The notes under the pieces: generated by a model
The model's input: only the letters and a program-made list of their open reading frames with translations
Told to the model about the DNA's origin: nothing
The model's database searches: none
Shown here: positions 34,801-47,509 of the stretch, piece after piece
Numbering within the stretch: the first letter of the stretch is position 1
How the letters are laid out: every line of letters begins with the position of its first letter
Assembly: GCA_050247075.1 (NCBI GenBank)
Contig: JBFWUW010000015.1
Location: 1-64,000, forward strand
Source of the DNA: JBFWUW01 sp050247075
GTDB taxonomy: Bacteria > Planctomycetota > Planctomycetia > Pirellulales > JBFWUW01
Reading direction: 5' to 3'
DNA length: 64,000 nt
Program-made: the position numbers and the translations under genes

Positions 34801-36450
34801 GGCGAACGATAGTGATATCGACTCGGACCCGTTGACGGCGGTGCTGGTCGCCGGGCCGAGCAATGGCTTGCTCACGCTGAATGCCGACGGTTCGTTTAGC
34901 TACACGCCGAATGCTAATTTCAACGGAACTGATTCGTTCACCTACCGGGCCAACGACGGCACGGCCAACTCCAACATCGCCACCGTGACGATCACGGTCA
35001 ATCCGGTGAATGACGTACCGGTGGCGACGGATGACGCCTACAGCGTCAACGAAGATACCACGCTGAACATCGCCGCCGCTGGCGTGCTGGCCAACGATAC
35101 CGATATCGACCTCGACCCGCTGACGGCGGTGCTGGTGGCCGGGCCGAGCAACGGCCTGTTGACGCTGAATGCCGACGGTTCGTTTAGCTACACGCCGAAT
35201 GCTAATTTCAACGGAACTGATTCGTTCACCTATCGGGCAAATGATGGCGCGGCGAACTCCAACATCGCCACCGTGACGATCACGGTCAATCCGGTGAATG
35301 ACGCGCCTGTAGCGAACAACGACGCTTACAGCGTCAACGAAGACACCACGCTGAATATCGCCGCGGCCGGCGTGCTGACGAACGATACCGATATCGACCT
35401 GGACCCGCTGACGGCGGTACTGGTCGCTGGGCCGAGCAACGGACTGTTGACGCTGAATGCCGACGGCTCCTTCAGCTACACGCCAAATGCCAACTTCAAC
35501 GGTACTGATTCGTTCACCTATCGAGCCAACGACGGCACGGTGAACTCGAACATTGCCACCGTGACGATTACGGTCAACGCGGTGAATGACGCGCCAGTAG
35601 CTGGCGGCGGGGCGGCCTACGCCATCAATAGCGATCAAACGCTCTCCGTATCGGCACCAGGTTTGTTGACTGGGGCCACGGACTTGGATGGCGATTCGCT
35701 TTCGCCGGTTCTGATTGCTGGGCCCAGTAGCGGCAGCCTGACCCTAAAGGCCGATGGATCGTTCACGTATGTGCCCGTCAACAACTTCAACGGCAATGTC
35801 AGTTTTGTCTACGTGGTCAGCGACGGCAACGCAACGAGCCAGCAGGTAAATGTGACGATCGCCGTCCACGCGATCGGCGGTGCATCGGCGATTGACGTAC
35901 CACCGGCACCCAACGAAGACGACTCCAACGAGGCACCCGCCCCCGTATCGCAACCCGCCGCCGCGCCGGTCCTCACCTTGGCCGTGGCCACAACGCCCAC
36001 CCGGCCCCGGGGCGGCGTTTCACACGATAGCCATGCCGAGGCACCTGCCATCGTCGCCACACCGAATGTATCGGCGGACGAAAAGGCCGTGCTGGTTTTC
36101 GCCGCCGATTACTACGCGAATCAATCGACGCAAAAAGCCTTGCGGGTGGCAGCCGATGCCGATCCGCTGGCATTTTCCTTTATCGAACCGAGGTTTCTCT
36201 GGCAGAAACTGGATGACTTGCAGCGGGCCGTCAACGAAGGCGACGGAACCTTGAAGCTGACGGTGGGCACGGTGGCCGTGGCATCGCTGGCCATGACGGC
36301 CGGCTACGCATTCTGGACGATCAAGGGCGGGGTGTTGCTAGGCAGCGTGATGTCTCAACTGCCGGCCTGGCGATTCATGGACCCGCTGCCAATCTACGAC
36401 GCCGTGGCGGGCGGCACTTGGAAAGACGAAGAAAGCGACGAGCTAAGCTC

Positions 36451-36454
<4 letters not shown>
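28847..36454 (+). CDS. Giant surface protein: LEPR-XLL, DUF4347, Tandem-95 repeats, C-terminal membrane anchor
   Basis: A 2535-aa protein. Domain order: LEPR-XLL-type N-terminus (YGQLEERVMMSASP, about residues 24-37); DUF4347 (about 105-270: IDALHIVSHATDGAVSLG, FDADILFYGCDLAAHEDG); a DNRLRE-like beta domain (about 277-465); cadherin-like modules with NDAP-type joints; a jelly-roll-like module (about 884-1058); three copies of a 148-aa repeat (nt 32048-33379); six nearly identical 96-aa Tandem-95 repeats (about 1672-2247, each with DDAYSVNEDTTLNIAAAGVL); and a C-terminal anchor (2450-2518) followed by an acidic tail. There is no classical signal peptide; LEPR-XLL probably serves targeting. It should be an adhesin or surface-layer component. 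Its TGA overlaps the next ATG (ATGA). Confidence 0.92.
32048..33379 (+). repeat. Three tandem 444-bp repeats (148 aa) inside the giant protein
   Basis: The joint GACGC(G/C)CCGACCATCACC-like sequence recurs at 32048, 32492 and 32936, and the next module begins at 33380, always 444 nt apart. Copies two and three are almost identical at the DNA level; copy one is diverged. Confidence 0.85.
33866..35590 (+). repeat. Six tandem 288-bp repeats (96 aa) inside the giant protein
   Basis: The start of the AYSVNEDTT motif falls at 33884, 34172, 34460, 34748, 35036 and 35324, exactly 288 nt apart. Differences are mostly synonymous plus a few substitutions (TANS/TVNS/AANS, LD/SD). A seventh, much diverged, module follows to about 35870. 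Confidence 0.9.
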
Positions 36455-38974
<2,520 letters not shown>

Positions 38975-38982
<8 letters not shown>

Positions 38983-41900
38983 TCCGTTCGCCACACGGCT
39001 TCGCGAACCTGCCCGCCCAGCGCTCGATTGGGCGCTGCTGGAGGACCGTGTTTTGATGAGCGCTACGCCGTTGGGCGATTTGGCTGCCGGCCAAGACCCG
39101 GCCATGCCACCGACCGACATGCCGGCGCAGACGGCCGCGGCCTTTGATAGCCCGGTCGATGCGGCCGATGAGGGCGACGCCGGCAGTGGGTTTCGCTTCA
39201 GCGATGCCTCGCCGCGATCTTCTCAGCCCGGCCAGACTCCGGAAGCGGTTCGGATGGAACTGGTGTTTGCCGATACGGGGACCGCCGATTACGAACAGCT
39301 CGTCAACGACATTCTGCGGAACGCCATTCCCAGCCGCGAGTTGGAAGTTTATCTGCTGGACCCCCACCGTGACGGCATCGAGCAAATCAGCGGCATTCTG
39401 GCGGGTTACTCCAACTTGGATGCCATCCACCTGGTGTCGCACGGCACCGATGGGCAGTTGCAATTGGGCGGCACCTGGCTGAACGGCGGCAACCTGGCCG
39501 GTTACGCGGGTGGCATCGCCGGTTGGAACGCGGCCCTGCGCGACGGCGGTGACCTGCTGATCTATGGTTGCGATTTCGCGGCCAACGACGCCGGGCGAAT
39601 GTTGGCGGAATCACTCTCGGCCCTCACCGGGACCGACGTCGCCGCCAGCACCAACGCCACGGGCCATGTGCGGCTCGCGGGCGATTGGGAACTGGAGTTC
39701 CAGACCGGCGAGATCGAGACCGCCAGCCTGTTGGGAACAGCCGCGCAAGCCGACTGGCGGCACACCTTGGGGCCGAACCCGCCGGTGGCCGTGGATGATG
39801 GCTACAGCGTGGATGAAGACAATACGCTTAACGTGCCGGCAGCGGGCGTACTGGCCAATGATACCGACGCCGACTCCGATCCCCTGACGGCGATCTTGGC
39901 CGCTGGTCCTGCTAACGCGGCGGCATTTGTGCTGAACGCCGACGGCAGCTTCAGCTACACCCCCAATGCTAACTTCAACGGCATCGACAATTTCACCTAT
40001 TACGCCGACGACGGAACAAACAATTCTAATCTGGCCACCGTGACGATTACGGTCGACGCGGTCAACGATGGGCCTTTGAATAGTGTTCCCGGCGTACAGG
40101 CCACACCGCAAGATTCGCCCCTGACCTTCAACTCCGCCAATGGTAACGTCATATCGATCAGCGATATCGATGCGGGCGGCTCGCCCGTCCAGGTGACGTT
40201 GACCGCTACCAACGGCACCGTGACCCTGGGGGGGCCGTCGAACACCGCGACGGCAACGGGCGGGGAAGCACGCGTCAATAGCACAACTGGCAATGACCAG
40301 GCGACGGTCGATGGCGGCTACTACGGTTCCACGACTAACGACTTTGGCACGAATCGCGCTGTCGCTACCGACCCCAGCGGCAACTATGTTGTCACCTGGT
40401 CCAGCAAGAACCAGGATGGCCACGGCTGGGGAATCTATGCGCAGCGCTACAACTCCGCCGGTGTGGCCCAAGGAGGCGAGTTCCGCGTCAATAATACGAC
40501 GAACAAAGACCAGGTCCACTCGTCGGTGGCCATGGATGACGCGGGCAACTTTGCCATCGTCTGGTCCAGCAAGGATACCGATGGCTCGAACTGGGGCGTC
40601 TACGCTCGCCGTTACAATGCCGCCGGCACGGCCCTGGGGAACGAATTCCAGGTCAACACCTACACCAACAAAGAACAACTCGGTGCCAGTATCGCCATGG
40701 ACGATGCCGGCAACTTTGTCGTCACCTGGTCCAGCAAGGATCAGGACGGCGACAACTGGGGCGTCTACGCCAAGCGCTTCGATGCGGCCGGAACCGTCCA
40801 AGGGGGAGAGTTCCGCGTTAACAGCACCACGGCCAAAGACCAGACAGCCTCCTCGGTGGCCATGTCGGCCAACGGCACCTTTGTCGTCACCTGGTCCAGC
40901 AAGGATCAGGATGGCGATAACTGGGGGATCTATGGCAAACGCTACGACGCGTCGGGCATTCCCCAGGGAACCGAGTTCCTTGTCAACAGCGCCACCGCCA
41001 AGGAACAAGAGTTTTCCTCGGTCGCCATGGATGCCGATGGCAACTTTGTCGTCACCTGGTCCAGCAAGGACCAGGACGGCGACAACTGGGGCGTTTACGC
41101 CCAGCGCTACAATGCCGCCGGTGTCGCCCAAGGGACAGAGTTTCTGGTCAATCTGACGACCAGCAAGGAGCAAATTGATTCCTCGGTGGCCGTGGGCGTC
41201 AATGGTGACTTCGTCATCACCTGGACCAGCCACGATCAAGACGGCGATAAAGACGGGGTGTACGCCCGGCAGTACACCTCAGCCGGAGCGGCCAAGGGGG
41301 GCGAGACGCTGGTCAACACCACCACCGCGGGCGAGCAGCGGTATTCGTCCGTAGCCATGAACGCCGGCGGCGGCTTTGTGGTGGTCTGGACGGGCAACGG
41401 GCCCGGCGACGGTTTTGGGGTCTTTAGCCAGCGCTTTACGGTACCAAGCGGCCTGGTCTTCACGGTGGGGGACGGCACGCGCGATACCACGATGACGTTT
41501 ACGGGGACGCTAGCGCAGGTCAACGCGGTGCTGGACGGTTTGGTGTTTACCCCAAATACCGGCTTCAACGGATTGGCGACTGTAACGGTGGCCACCAACG
41601 ATTTGGGGAACACCGGTTCTGGCGGTGCCCAGTCGGACAGCGATGTGATCAATATCAACGTCGGCGGCAGTAATGTCGCCCCCACGCTGACGCTCAGCGG
41701 TGGAACGCTCAATTACACGGAACTTGATCCGGCCACGGTCATCGATGGCGGGGCAGGTGTCAGCGATCCCGATTCCACCGACTTCGATACCGGCCAGCTC
41801 ACGGTGTTTTTCAGCGGAGGAGGAACGGACGACGACCGGTTGGCCATCCGCGATCAAGGCCTGGGCCCAGGCCAGATCGGCCTGTTGGGGGCCAATGTCA

Positions 41901-44266
41901 CCTATGGCGGAATCATGATCGGCGTGTTCACCGGCGGCAGCGACGCCAGCACTCCCTTGGTGGTCACGCTGAATGCCAACGCCACTCCCTCGGCCGTGGA
42001 AGCATTGGCCCGCAATATTACGTTCCAGAATGTTTCCGCGACTCCCAGCACGCTGCCGCGAACGGTGCGGTTTCAGCTTAGCGATGGAGACGGCGGAACC
42101 AGCAGCGCCAGTACGAACATCACGGTCACGGCCATCAACAATGCCCCCCTCGGTACGGGCGAAAGCCATTTCGTCAACGAAGACAGCACGCTCAACGTGG
42201 CTGCCGCCGGTGTACTGCTGAATGACTTGGACCTGGACGGCGACCCGTTGAGCGCGGTTCTGGCGACCGATGTCAGCAACGGCGTTCTATCGTTGAACGC
42301 CGACGGCTCGTTCAGCTACACGCCCAATGCCAACTTCCACGGCACGGACAGTTTCACCTATTTTGCCCACGATGGCTCGGAGAACTCCAATTCCACCACG
42401 GTCACGATCACCGTCACTTCCGTGAACGATCTTCCGGTGGCCGCTAATGATACGTATGCCACGAGTATGAATATCCCCTTGGCGATTGCCGCGCCAGGCG
42501 TACTTGGCAACGACACGGATGCCGACGGCGATGCGATCCTGGCATCGCTTGTGTCCGGCCCTAGCAACGGCCTGCTGTTGTTTAGTATCGACGGATCGTA
42601 CCTGTACACGCCCAACCTCTTTTTTGTCGGGACCGATACGTTTAGCTACCGAGCAACCGACTTGTTGGGAAACTCCAACGTCGCGGTGGTTACCATCAAT
42701 GTTGGCAACAACGCCCCGAATGCAGCCAACGATAGTTACAGCGTCAACGAAGACAACACGCTGAATGTCGCGGCGGCGGGCGTACTGGCCAACGATACCG
42801 ACGCGGACGGCAACCCGCTCTCGGCCGTGCTGGTCAGCGGGCCGGCCAACGTCGCGGCATTCACATTGAATGCCGATGGATCGTTCAACTACACCCCAAG
42901 CGCCAATTTCAACGGTACGGACAGCTTTACCTATCGGGCCAATGACGGCACGGCCAATTCCAACCTGGCGACGGTGACCATCACCGTCAACAACGTGAAT
43001 GATGCGCCCGTGGCTGGTAACGACAGCTACTCCGTCAATGAAGACAACACGTTGAATGTCGCGGCGGCGGGAGTGCTGGCCAACGACACCGATGCGGATG
43101 GTGACCCCCTCACCGCCATTCTGGTGACGGGACCGACGAAGGCCGCGGCGTTTAACCTTAATGCCGATGGATCGTTCAGCTACACGCCCAACGCCGACTT
43201 CAACGGGTTCGACAGCTTTACCTATCGCGCTAGCGACGGCGCGCTGAACTCCAACTTGGCCACCGTGACCATCACGGTCAACTCGGTCAACGACGCGCCC
43301 GTCGCGGCCAACAGCAACTTTGCCGTCACGAACAATCAGACACTCACCATCTTGCCGCCGGATATTCTCTTGGGAAGTTTCGACGCCGATGGCGACGTGT
43401 TGACGCTGACGATTGTCAGCAGCCCGCTCCACGGCACGTTGACGTTGCGGACCGATGGTTCGCTGGAATACCGATCCAACGGCACCTATACCGGGCCGGA
43501 CAGCTTTACCTACCAGATCAGCGATGGCAACGGCGGGGTGGCCAGTGGCACGGTGACGATTGAAGTCGCCGCCGGCCTGGGTGGAGTGGCCGCCGCACCC
43601 GAGGCCCCGGCTGATTCCTCCGACAGTGATTCCGAGGCTAATGACGGCCCATCCTTCCAAGGAGCCGGGGTGGCCCAGAAGCAGGCGGCCCATGACGCCG
43701 CCGCGCCGCCCCCTGCCCGTGCGCACGCGGGTGGCGGATCGGACGCCGGCTCGGTGACGACAACCGAACTGGCGGGTGAGGCCGAGGCCGATCCCCAAGC
43801 GGAACAAGTCTTCCTGGACTTATCATCGAATATCGCGGTGCAGCGGGTTGTGCGGAATTTAGTGCCCCCCGCCGCCGCGGACGCCGCCAGCCAGCATTAC
43901 GAGTCGGTTTATGACGATCGTTTGTTATGGGGCGATCTGATCGACATGCAGCGCGACCTGGCGGCTAACTCGCGTTTGCCGTTCGTCGCCGCCGGATCGG
44001 TGGCTGGGGCCACCGGCACGCTCACGGTGGGCTACGTTTTATGGATGATCCGCGGCGGCTGGCTGGTCACCAGCATGTTGGCGCAAATGCCGGCCTGGCA
44101 ATTGGTCGATCCCATGGCCGTGCTGGACTACCTCGACGAGGGTTCGTCCGACGCCAAAGGCCGCGCGGGCGAGGACGACGACGATTCCTTGGAATCGATG
44201 CTCGAAAAGAAAACCCCCGCCAACGAAACCAAAGAAGAAACCGCCACCCAACCCCAACCGTCCTAA
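38975..44266 (+). CDS. Second giant surface protein: LEPR-XLL, DUF4347, seven 55-aa repeats, cadherin-like modules, C-terminal anchor
   Basis: A 1763-aa protein overlapping the preceding stop by 8 nt, with AAGGA upstream of its ATG. Order: LEPR-XLL-type start (LDWALLEDRVLMSATPL), DUF4347 (about 85-265: LDAIHLVSHGTDGQLQLG, LLIYGCDFAANDAGR), a Tandem-95 module, seven 55-aa repeats with the core VVTWSSKDQDGDNWGVYA (about 455-822), a sequence of cadherin-like modules (several with SVNEDNTLNVAAAGVLANDT), then an Ala/Pro-rich linker, the C-terminal anchor shared with the first giant (1650-1718, ending GYVLWMIRGGWLVTSM and MPAWQLVDPMAVLD) and a charged tail. Same general role as the first giant, but with different display modules. 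Confidence 0.92.
40341..41440 (+). repeat. Seven tandem 165-bp repeats (55 aa)
   Basis: The Trp codon motif CTGG(T/A)CC occurs at 40396, 40561, 40726, 40891, 41056, 41221 and 41386, exactly 165 nt apart. Seven beta-rich units suggest a closed seven-bladed propeller. Confidence 0.88.
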
Positions 44267-44324
44267 CCAAGACCAATCGACACTCGGCACTCGGCGCTCG
44301 ACACTCTCCTCACTCGGCATTTCC

Positions 44325-47318
44325 ATGTTCGTAACCGCGCGATCGCGGATGACCTTCGGCCTGGCCTGCATTCTGGTCAGCGTCCTCTGCACGGCCATGA
44401 CAATTGGGCTGGTGCCGGAGCGCGAATCGGCCCTGCTGGCTGGCCGGGCCGAGTTGTGCGAGACGATCGCCATGTGCGGCTCGGACTATCTGGCCCGCGG
44501 CGAAATGCGGCGGCTGGAGCATCTGCTGCAATCAATCGTCGAGCGCAACGAGGGCCTGCTGTCGGCCGGCCTGCGGCAAGCCAACGGCAAGTTGGTTACG
44601 GAAGTTGGCGACCATGCCGCGCAGTGGACTTTGGGTGCGGACGACCGTTCGACCGGCTCCAACGTGCATGTGCCCCTGCGGTCGGGCAAGGAGAAATGGG
44701 GAGCGATCGAGCTTCGCTTTCAACCGCTCGACACGGCTACTACCGCCGGTTTTTCCAACGCCTGGATTAGCCTGACGGTCTTCGTGGCGGCCGGTTGCTA
44801 CGTGCTGTTCTTTTTCTATCTCGGCAGGATGCTCAAGCATCTCGATCCCTCCAAGGCGGTCCCCAAGCGGGTGCGGGCGGCACTCGACTCGCTGGCCGAG
44901 GGCCTGTTGGTGATCGACCGCGAGGGGCGGATCGTGCTGGCCAACCAGGCGATTGCCGCTTGGATCGGCCGCGCCCCCGAGAAGCTGATCGGCCTGGCCG
45001 CCGACAAACTCAACTGGGTGGCCAACGAGGAGAACGAACCGCTGGAGTCGTACCCCTGGGTGCGGGCGATCGAGCTCGAGTCGCCCCAGGCCGGCATCAT
45101 GCTGGGCCTGGCCCGCAAGGACCATCCCACGCAGATATTGATCGCCAATGCCTCGCCCGTGCTGGGGCACGATGGCAAGTACCGCGGCGTGCTGGTCAGC
45201 TTCGACGACGTGACACAACTGGAGGAAGTCAAGAAGGGCTTGAACGTGGCCCGGCAAGTCGCCGAGGATGCCAACCGGGCCAAGAGCGACTTTTTGGCTT
45301 GCATGAGCCACGAGATCCGCACCCCCATGAATGCCATTCTGGGCTTTACCGATGTCCTCCGCCGCGGCTTTGACGAATCGACCCAGGACCGCCAGAACTA
45401 CCTCAATACCATCCATGCCAGCGGCGAACATCTGCTGGCGCTGATCAACGACATCTTGGACCTTTCCAAGATTGAGTCGGGCCATATGGAGCTGGAGCAG
45501 CAGCGCTGCTCGCCCCATCAAATCATCATGGAAGTCGTCACGCTGTTGCGGTCGAAGTCCGAGGAAAAAGCGATCGGGCTGGAGTTTCGCACTGACGGCC
45601 CGCTGCCGGAAACGATCCAGACCGACCCGGTGCGGCTGCGGCAAACGGTGATGAATTTGGCGGGGAACGCCATCAAGTTCACCGACCAGGGCAAGGTGCA
45701 AATCGTGGCCCGGCTGGCCGGCGACGGCCCGGCGGCCTTGCTGGCGATCGATGTCATCGACTCGGGCATTGGCATCTCGGAAGAGAACCAGCAGAGGATT
45801 TTCAACCCTTTCTCGCAGGCCGATTCGACCATTACCCGCCGTTTTGGCGGGACGGGCCTGGGCCTGGCGATCAGCCGCAAATTGGCCACGGCGATGGGAG
45901 GGGGCATCAGCGTGGCCAGCACCCTAGGCCAAGGCAGCACGTTCACCGTCACCATCAACCCTGGCCCGTTGGCCGATGTGCCGCTGATCGAAACCGAGGC
46001 CGCGCTGGCCAAGGTGGCCCAGCAGTCGGCCAAGGGGAAGCAGACCTTGCGGTTGCCGCCGGCCAAGATCTTGGTGGCCGACGACGGCGAATCGAACCGC
46101 AACTTGATCCAGCTCGTGCTCCGCCGGGCGGGCGTGGAAGTCGTGCTGGTGGAAAACGGGCAACAGGCCGTCGATGCCGCCTTGAGCCAGCACTTCGACC
46201 TGATTCTGATGGATATGCAAATGCCGGTCCTGGATGGCTACGCCGCCACGGCGGCGCTGCGCCAGTCGGGCTACGAGTTGCCGATCATCGCGCTGACGGC
46301 CCACGCCATGCAGGGGAACGAGGAAAAATGCCGCGCCGCCGGATGCAGCGAATTTCTGACCAAGCCGATCAACATTGACCGCCTGCTGGCCAAACTGGCG
46401 GAAGTGCTGGCCGCCACAAGCGCGCGGGGTTCCATCGAGCCACAGCCGTCGCCGCCGGTTGAGGCCGTTCGCCCTGTGCCAGATGCCGTGCCAGTGGTTG
46501 TGCCCGCGGCGGTTCAACCGCCAGCACCCGTGGTTGTGGCCGAGACGCCCGTGGCCGATGCGCCACCCGCGACCGAGCAACCTGGCCATACCGAACCGCA
46601 ACATTCCGAGGAGGAAGCATCCGAAGCTGACAGCCTCTCCGCTGACAGCTTCTCCGTTTCCCCCATCGAATGCGAATTCCCGCTCGATGATCTCGATTTC
46701 CTGGCCATCGCCACCAGCTTTGCCGCCAGCTTGAGCCGCAAACTGGCAGCCATGCGCGAGGCCCATGCGAGGGGCGATGGCAAGGAACTGGCGCTGCTGG
46801 CCCATTGGCTGAAAGGCTCGGGTGGAACCGCCGGTTTCGATGCCTTCACTAAACCGGCCCGCGAGTTGGAACAGGCTTGCCATGCCGATGACCGCCCGCA
46901 ATGGGCCGTGCTCATTGGCCGCTTGGAAAACATGGCGGCCCGTATCAATTTGCCGTCAGCGGCGGAGGTGCCATCGGAGGAAACGAGGCCAGCGAGGCAG
47001 GCTGATTCGGCAATTCCTTCCTCCAGTTTGCCCCAGGCGGGCCTGGGCTTTCAGTCGGCGGTCGAGGCGTTCGTCGACCAGCTTCAAGAGAACCTGGTTC
47101 TGATGGAACAGGCAGCCGCGGCCAACGACTACGACTCGCTAGCCGCGCTGGCCCGCTGGCTGAAGAAGTCGGGCGTGGTGGCCGGTTATGACGATTTTAC
47201 GCCTTTTGCCAAGGCACTTGGGCCATGCTGCCAGCAACGGAACGCCGCGCAAGTGGCCCACATTCTTGGCGACTTGCGGCAAGTCGTCGAACGGACCTGC
47301 TCGCCGGCGGTCTCCTAG
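44325..47318 (+). CDS. Membrane PAS hybrid histidine kinase with REC and two Hpt modules
   Basis: A 997-aa protein. TM1 (about 10-30), extracytoplasmic sensor (32-145) and TM2 (148-166) match the GGDEF protein upstream, as does the linker LKHLDPSKAVPKRVRAALDS. Then PAS (about 188-300), HisKA with CMSHEIRTPMNAIL (H329), HATPase with MNLAGNAIKF, IDSGIGIS and RRFGGTGLGLAIS, receiver (ILVADDGESNRN; D630 in LILMDMQMP; Lys in FLTKPIN), a Pro/Ala linker, Hpt1 (LLAHWLKGSGGTAGF, H827) and Hpt2 (LARWLKKSGVVAGY) where the His is replaced by Arg944. It would phosphorylate downstream receivers. A dispersed repeat is inserted in the linker (46623-46656). It lies 58 nt after the giant gene, with a weak ribosome site. 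Confidence 0.92.
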   Translation: MFVTARSRMTFGLACILVSVLCTAMTIGLVPERESALLAGRAELCETIAMCGSDYLARGEMRRLEHLLQSIVERNEGLLSAGLRQANGKLVTEVGDHAAQWTLGADDRSTGSNVHVPLRSGKEKWGAIELRFQPLDTATTAGFSNAWISLTVFVAAGCYVLFFFYLGRMLKHLDPSKAVPKRVRAALDSLAEGLLVIDREGRIVLANQAIAAWIGRAPEKLIGLAADKLNWVANEENEPLESYPWVRAIELESPQAGIMLGLARKDHPTQILIANASPVLGHDGKYRGVLVSFDDVTQLEEVKKGLNVARQVAEDANRAKSDFLACMSHEIRTPMNAILGFTDVLRRGFDESTQDRQNYLNTIHASGEHLLALINDILDLSKIESGHMELEQQRCSPHQIIMEVVTLLRSKSEEKAIGLEFRTDGPLPETIQTDPVRLRQTVMNLAGNAIKFTDQGKVQIVARLAGDGPAALLAIDVIDSGIGISEENQQRIFNPFSQADSTITRRFGGTGLGLAISRKLATAMGGGISVASTLGQGSTFTVTINPGPLADVPLIETEAALAKVAQQSAKGKQTLRLPPAKILVADDGESNRNLIQLVLRRAGVEVVLVENGQQAVDAALSQHFDLILMDMQMPVLDGYAATAALRQSGYELPIIALTAHAMQGNEEKCRAAGCSEFLTKPINIDRLLAKLAEVLAATSARGSIEPQPSPPVEAVRPVPDAVPVVVPAAVQPPAPVVVAETPVADAPPATEQPGHTEPQHSEEEASEADSLSADSFSVSPIECEFPLDDLDFLAIATSFAASLSRKLAAMREAHARGDGKELALLAHWLKGSGGTAGFDAFTKPARELEQACHADDRPQWAVLIGRLENMAARINLPSAAEVPSEETRPARQADSAIPSSSLPQAGLGFQSAVEAFVDQLQENLVLMEQAAAANDYDSLAALARWLKKSGVVAGYDDFTPFAKALGPCCQQRNAAQVAHILGDLRQVVERTCSPAVS
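46623..46656 (+). repeat. Intergenic repeat unit embedded in the hybrid kinase gene
   Basis: GAAGCTGACAGCCTCTCCGC followed by TGACAGCTTCTCCG matches the CGGAGAAGCTGTCAGC family (13032, 14108, 17394, 17905). It encodes EADSLSADSFS in the linker between REC and Hpt1 and keeps the frame. Confidence 0.7.
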
Positions 47319-47509
47319 GTTTGAGGGCGATGTCGCCCCCTACAATCGTTACAACACCGCTTTGCCAGGGCGCGTCATCCCCCATTCGCCGGTCGTGGCA
47401 ACGTTTTCTGGCCTAGAGTTTGGCTGGACGGTGGTCGCCAGCCCGCGTGACGGGGCCGGTCGATCCGCGTGCCGCCCGACGACGAATAATTACGAGCGAC
47501 TCCGACGCC

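Noticed and set aside
39611..43807. Two long minus-strand frames (542 and 506 aa) opposite the second giant gene
   Set aside because: They mirror the repeats of the giant gene; their own repeat pattern (Arg/Val/Gly-rich) is a by-product of codon bias.
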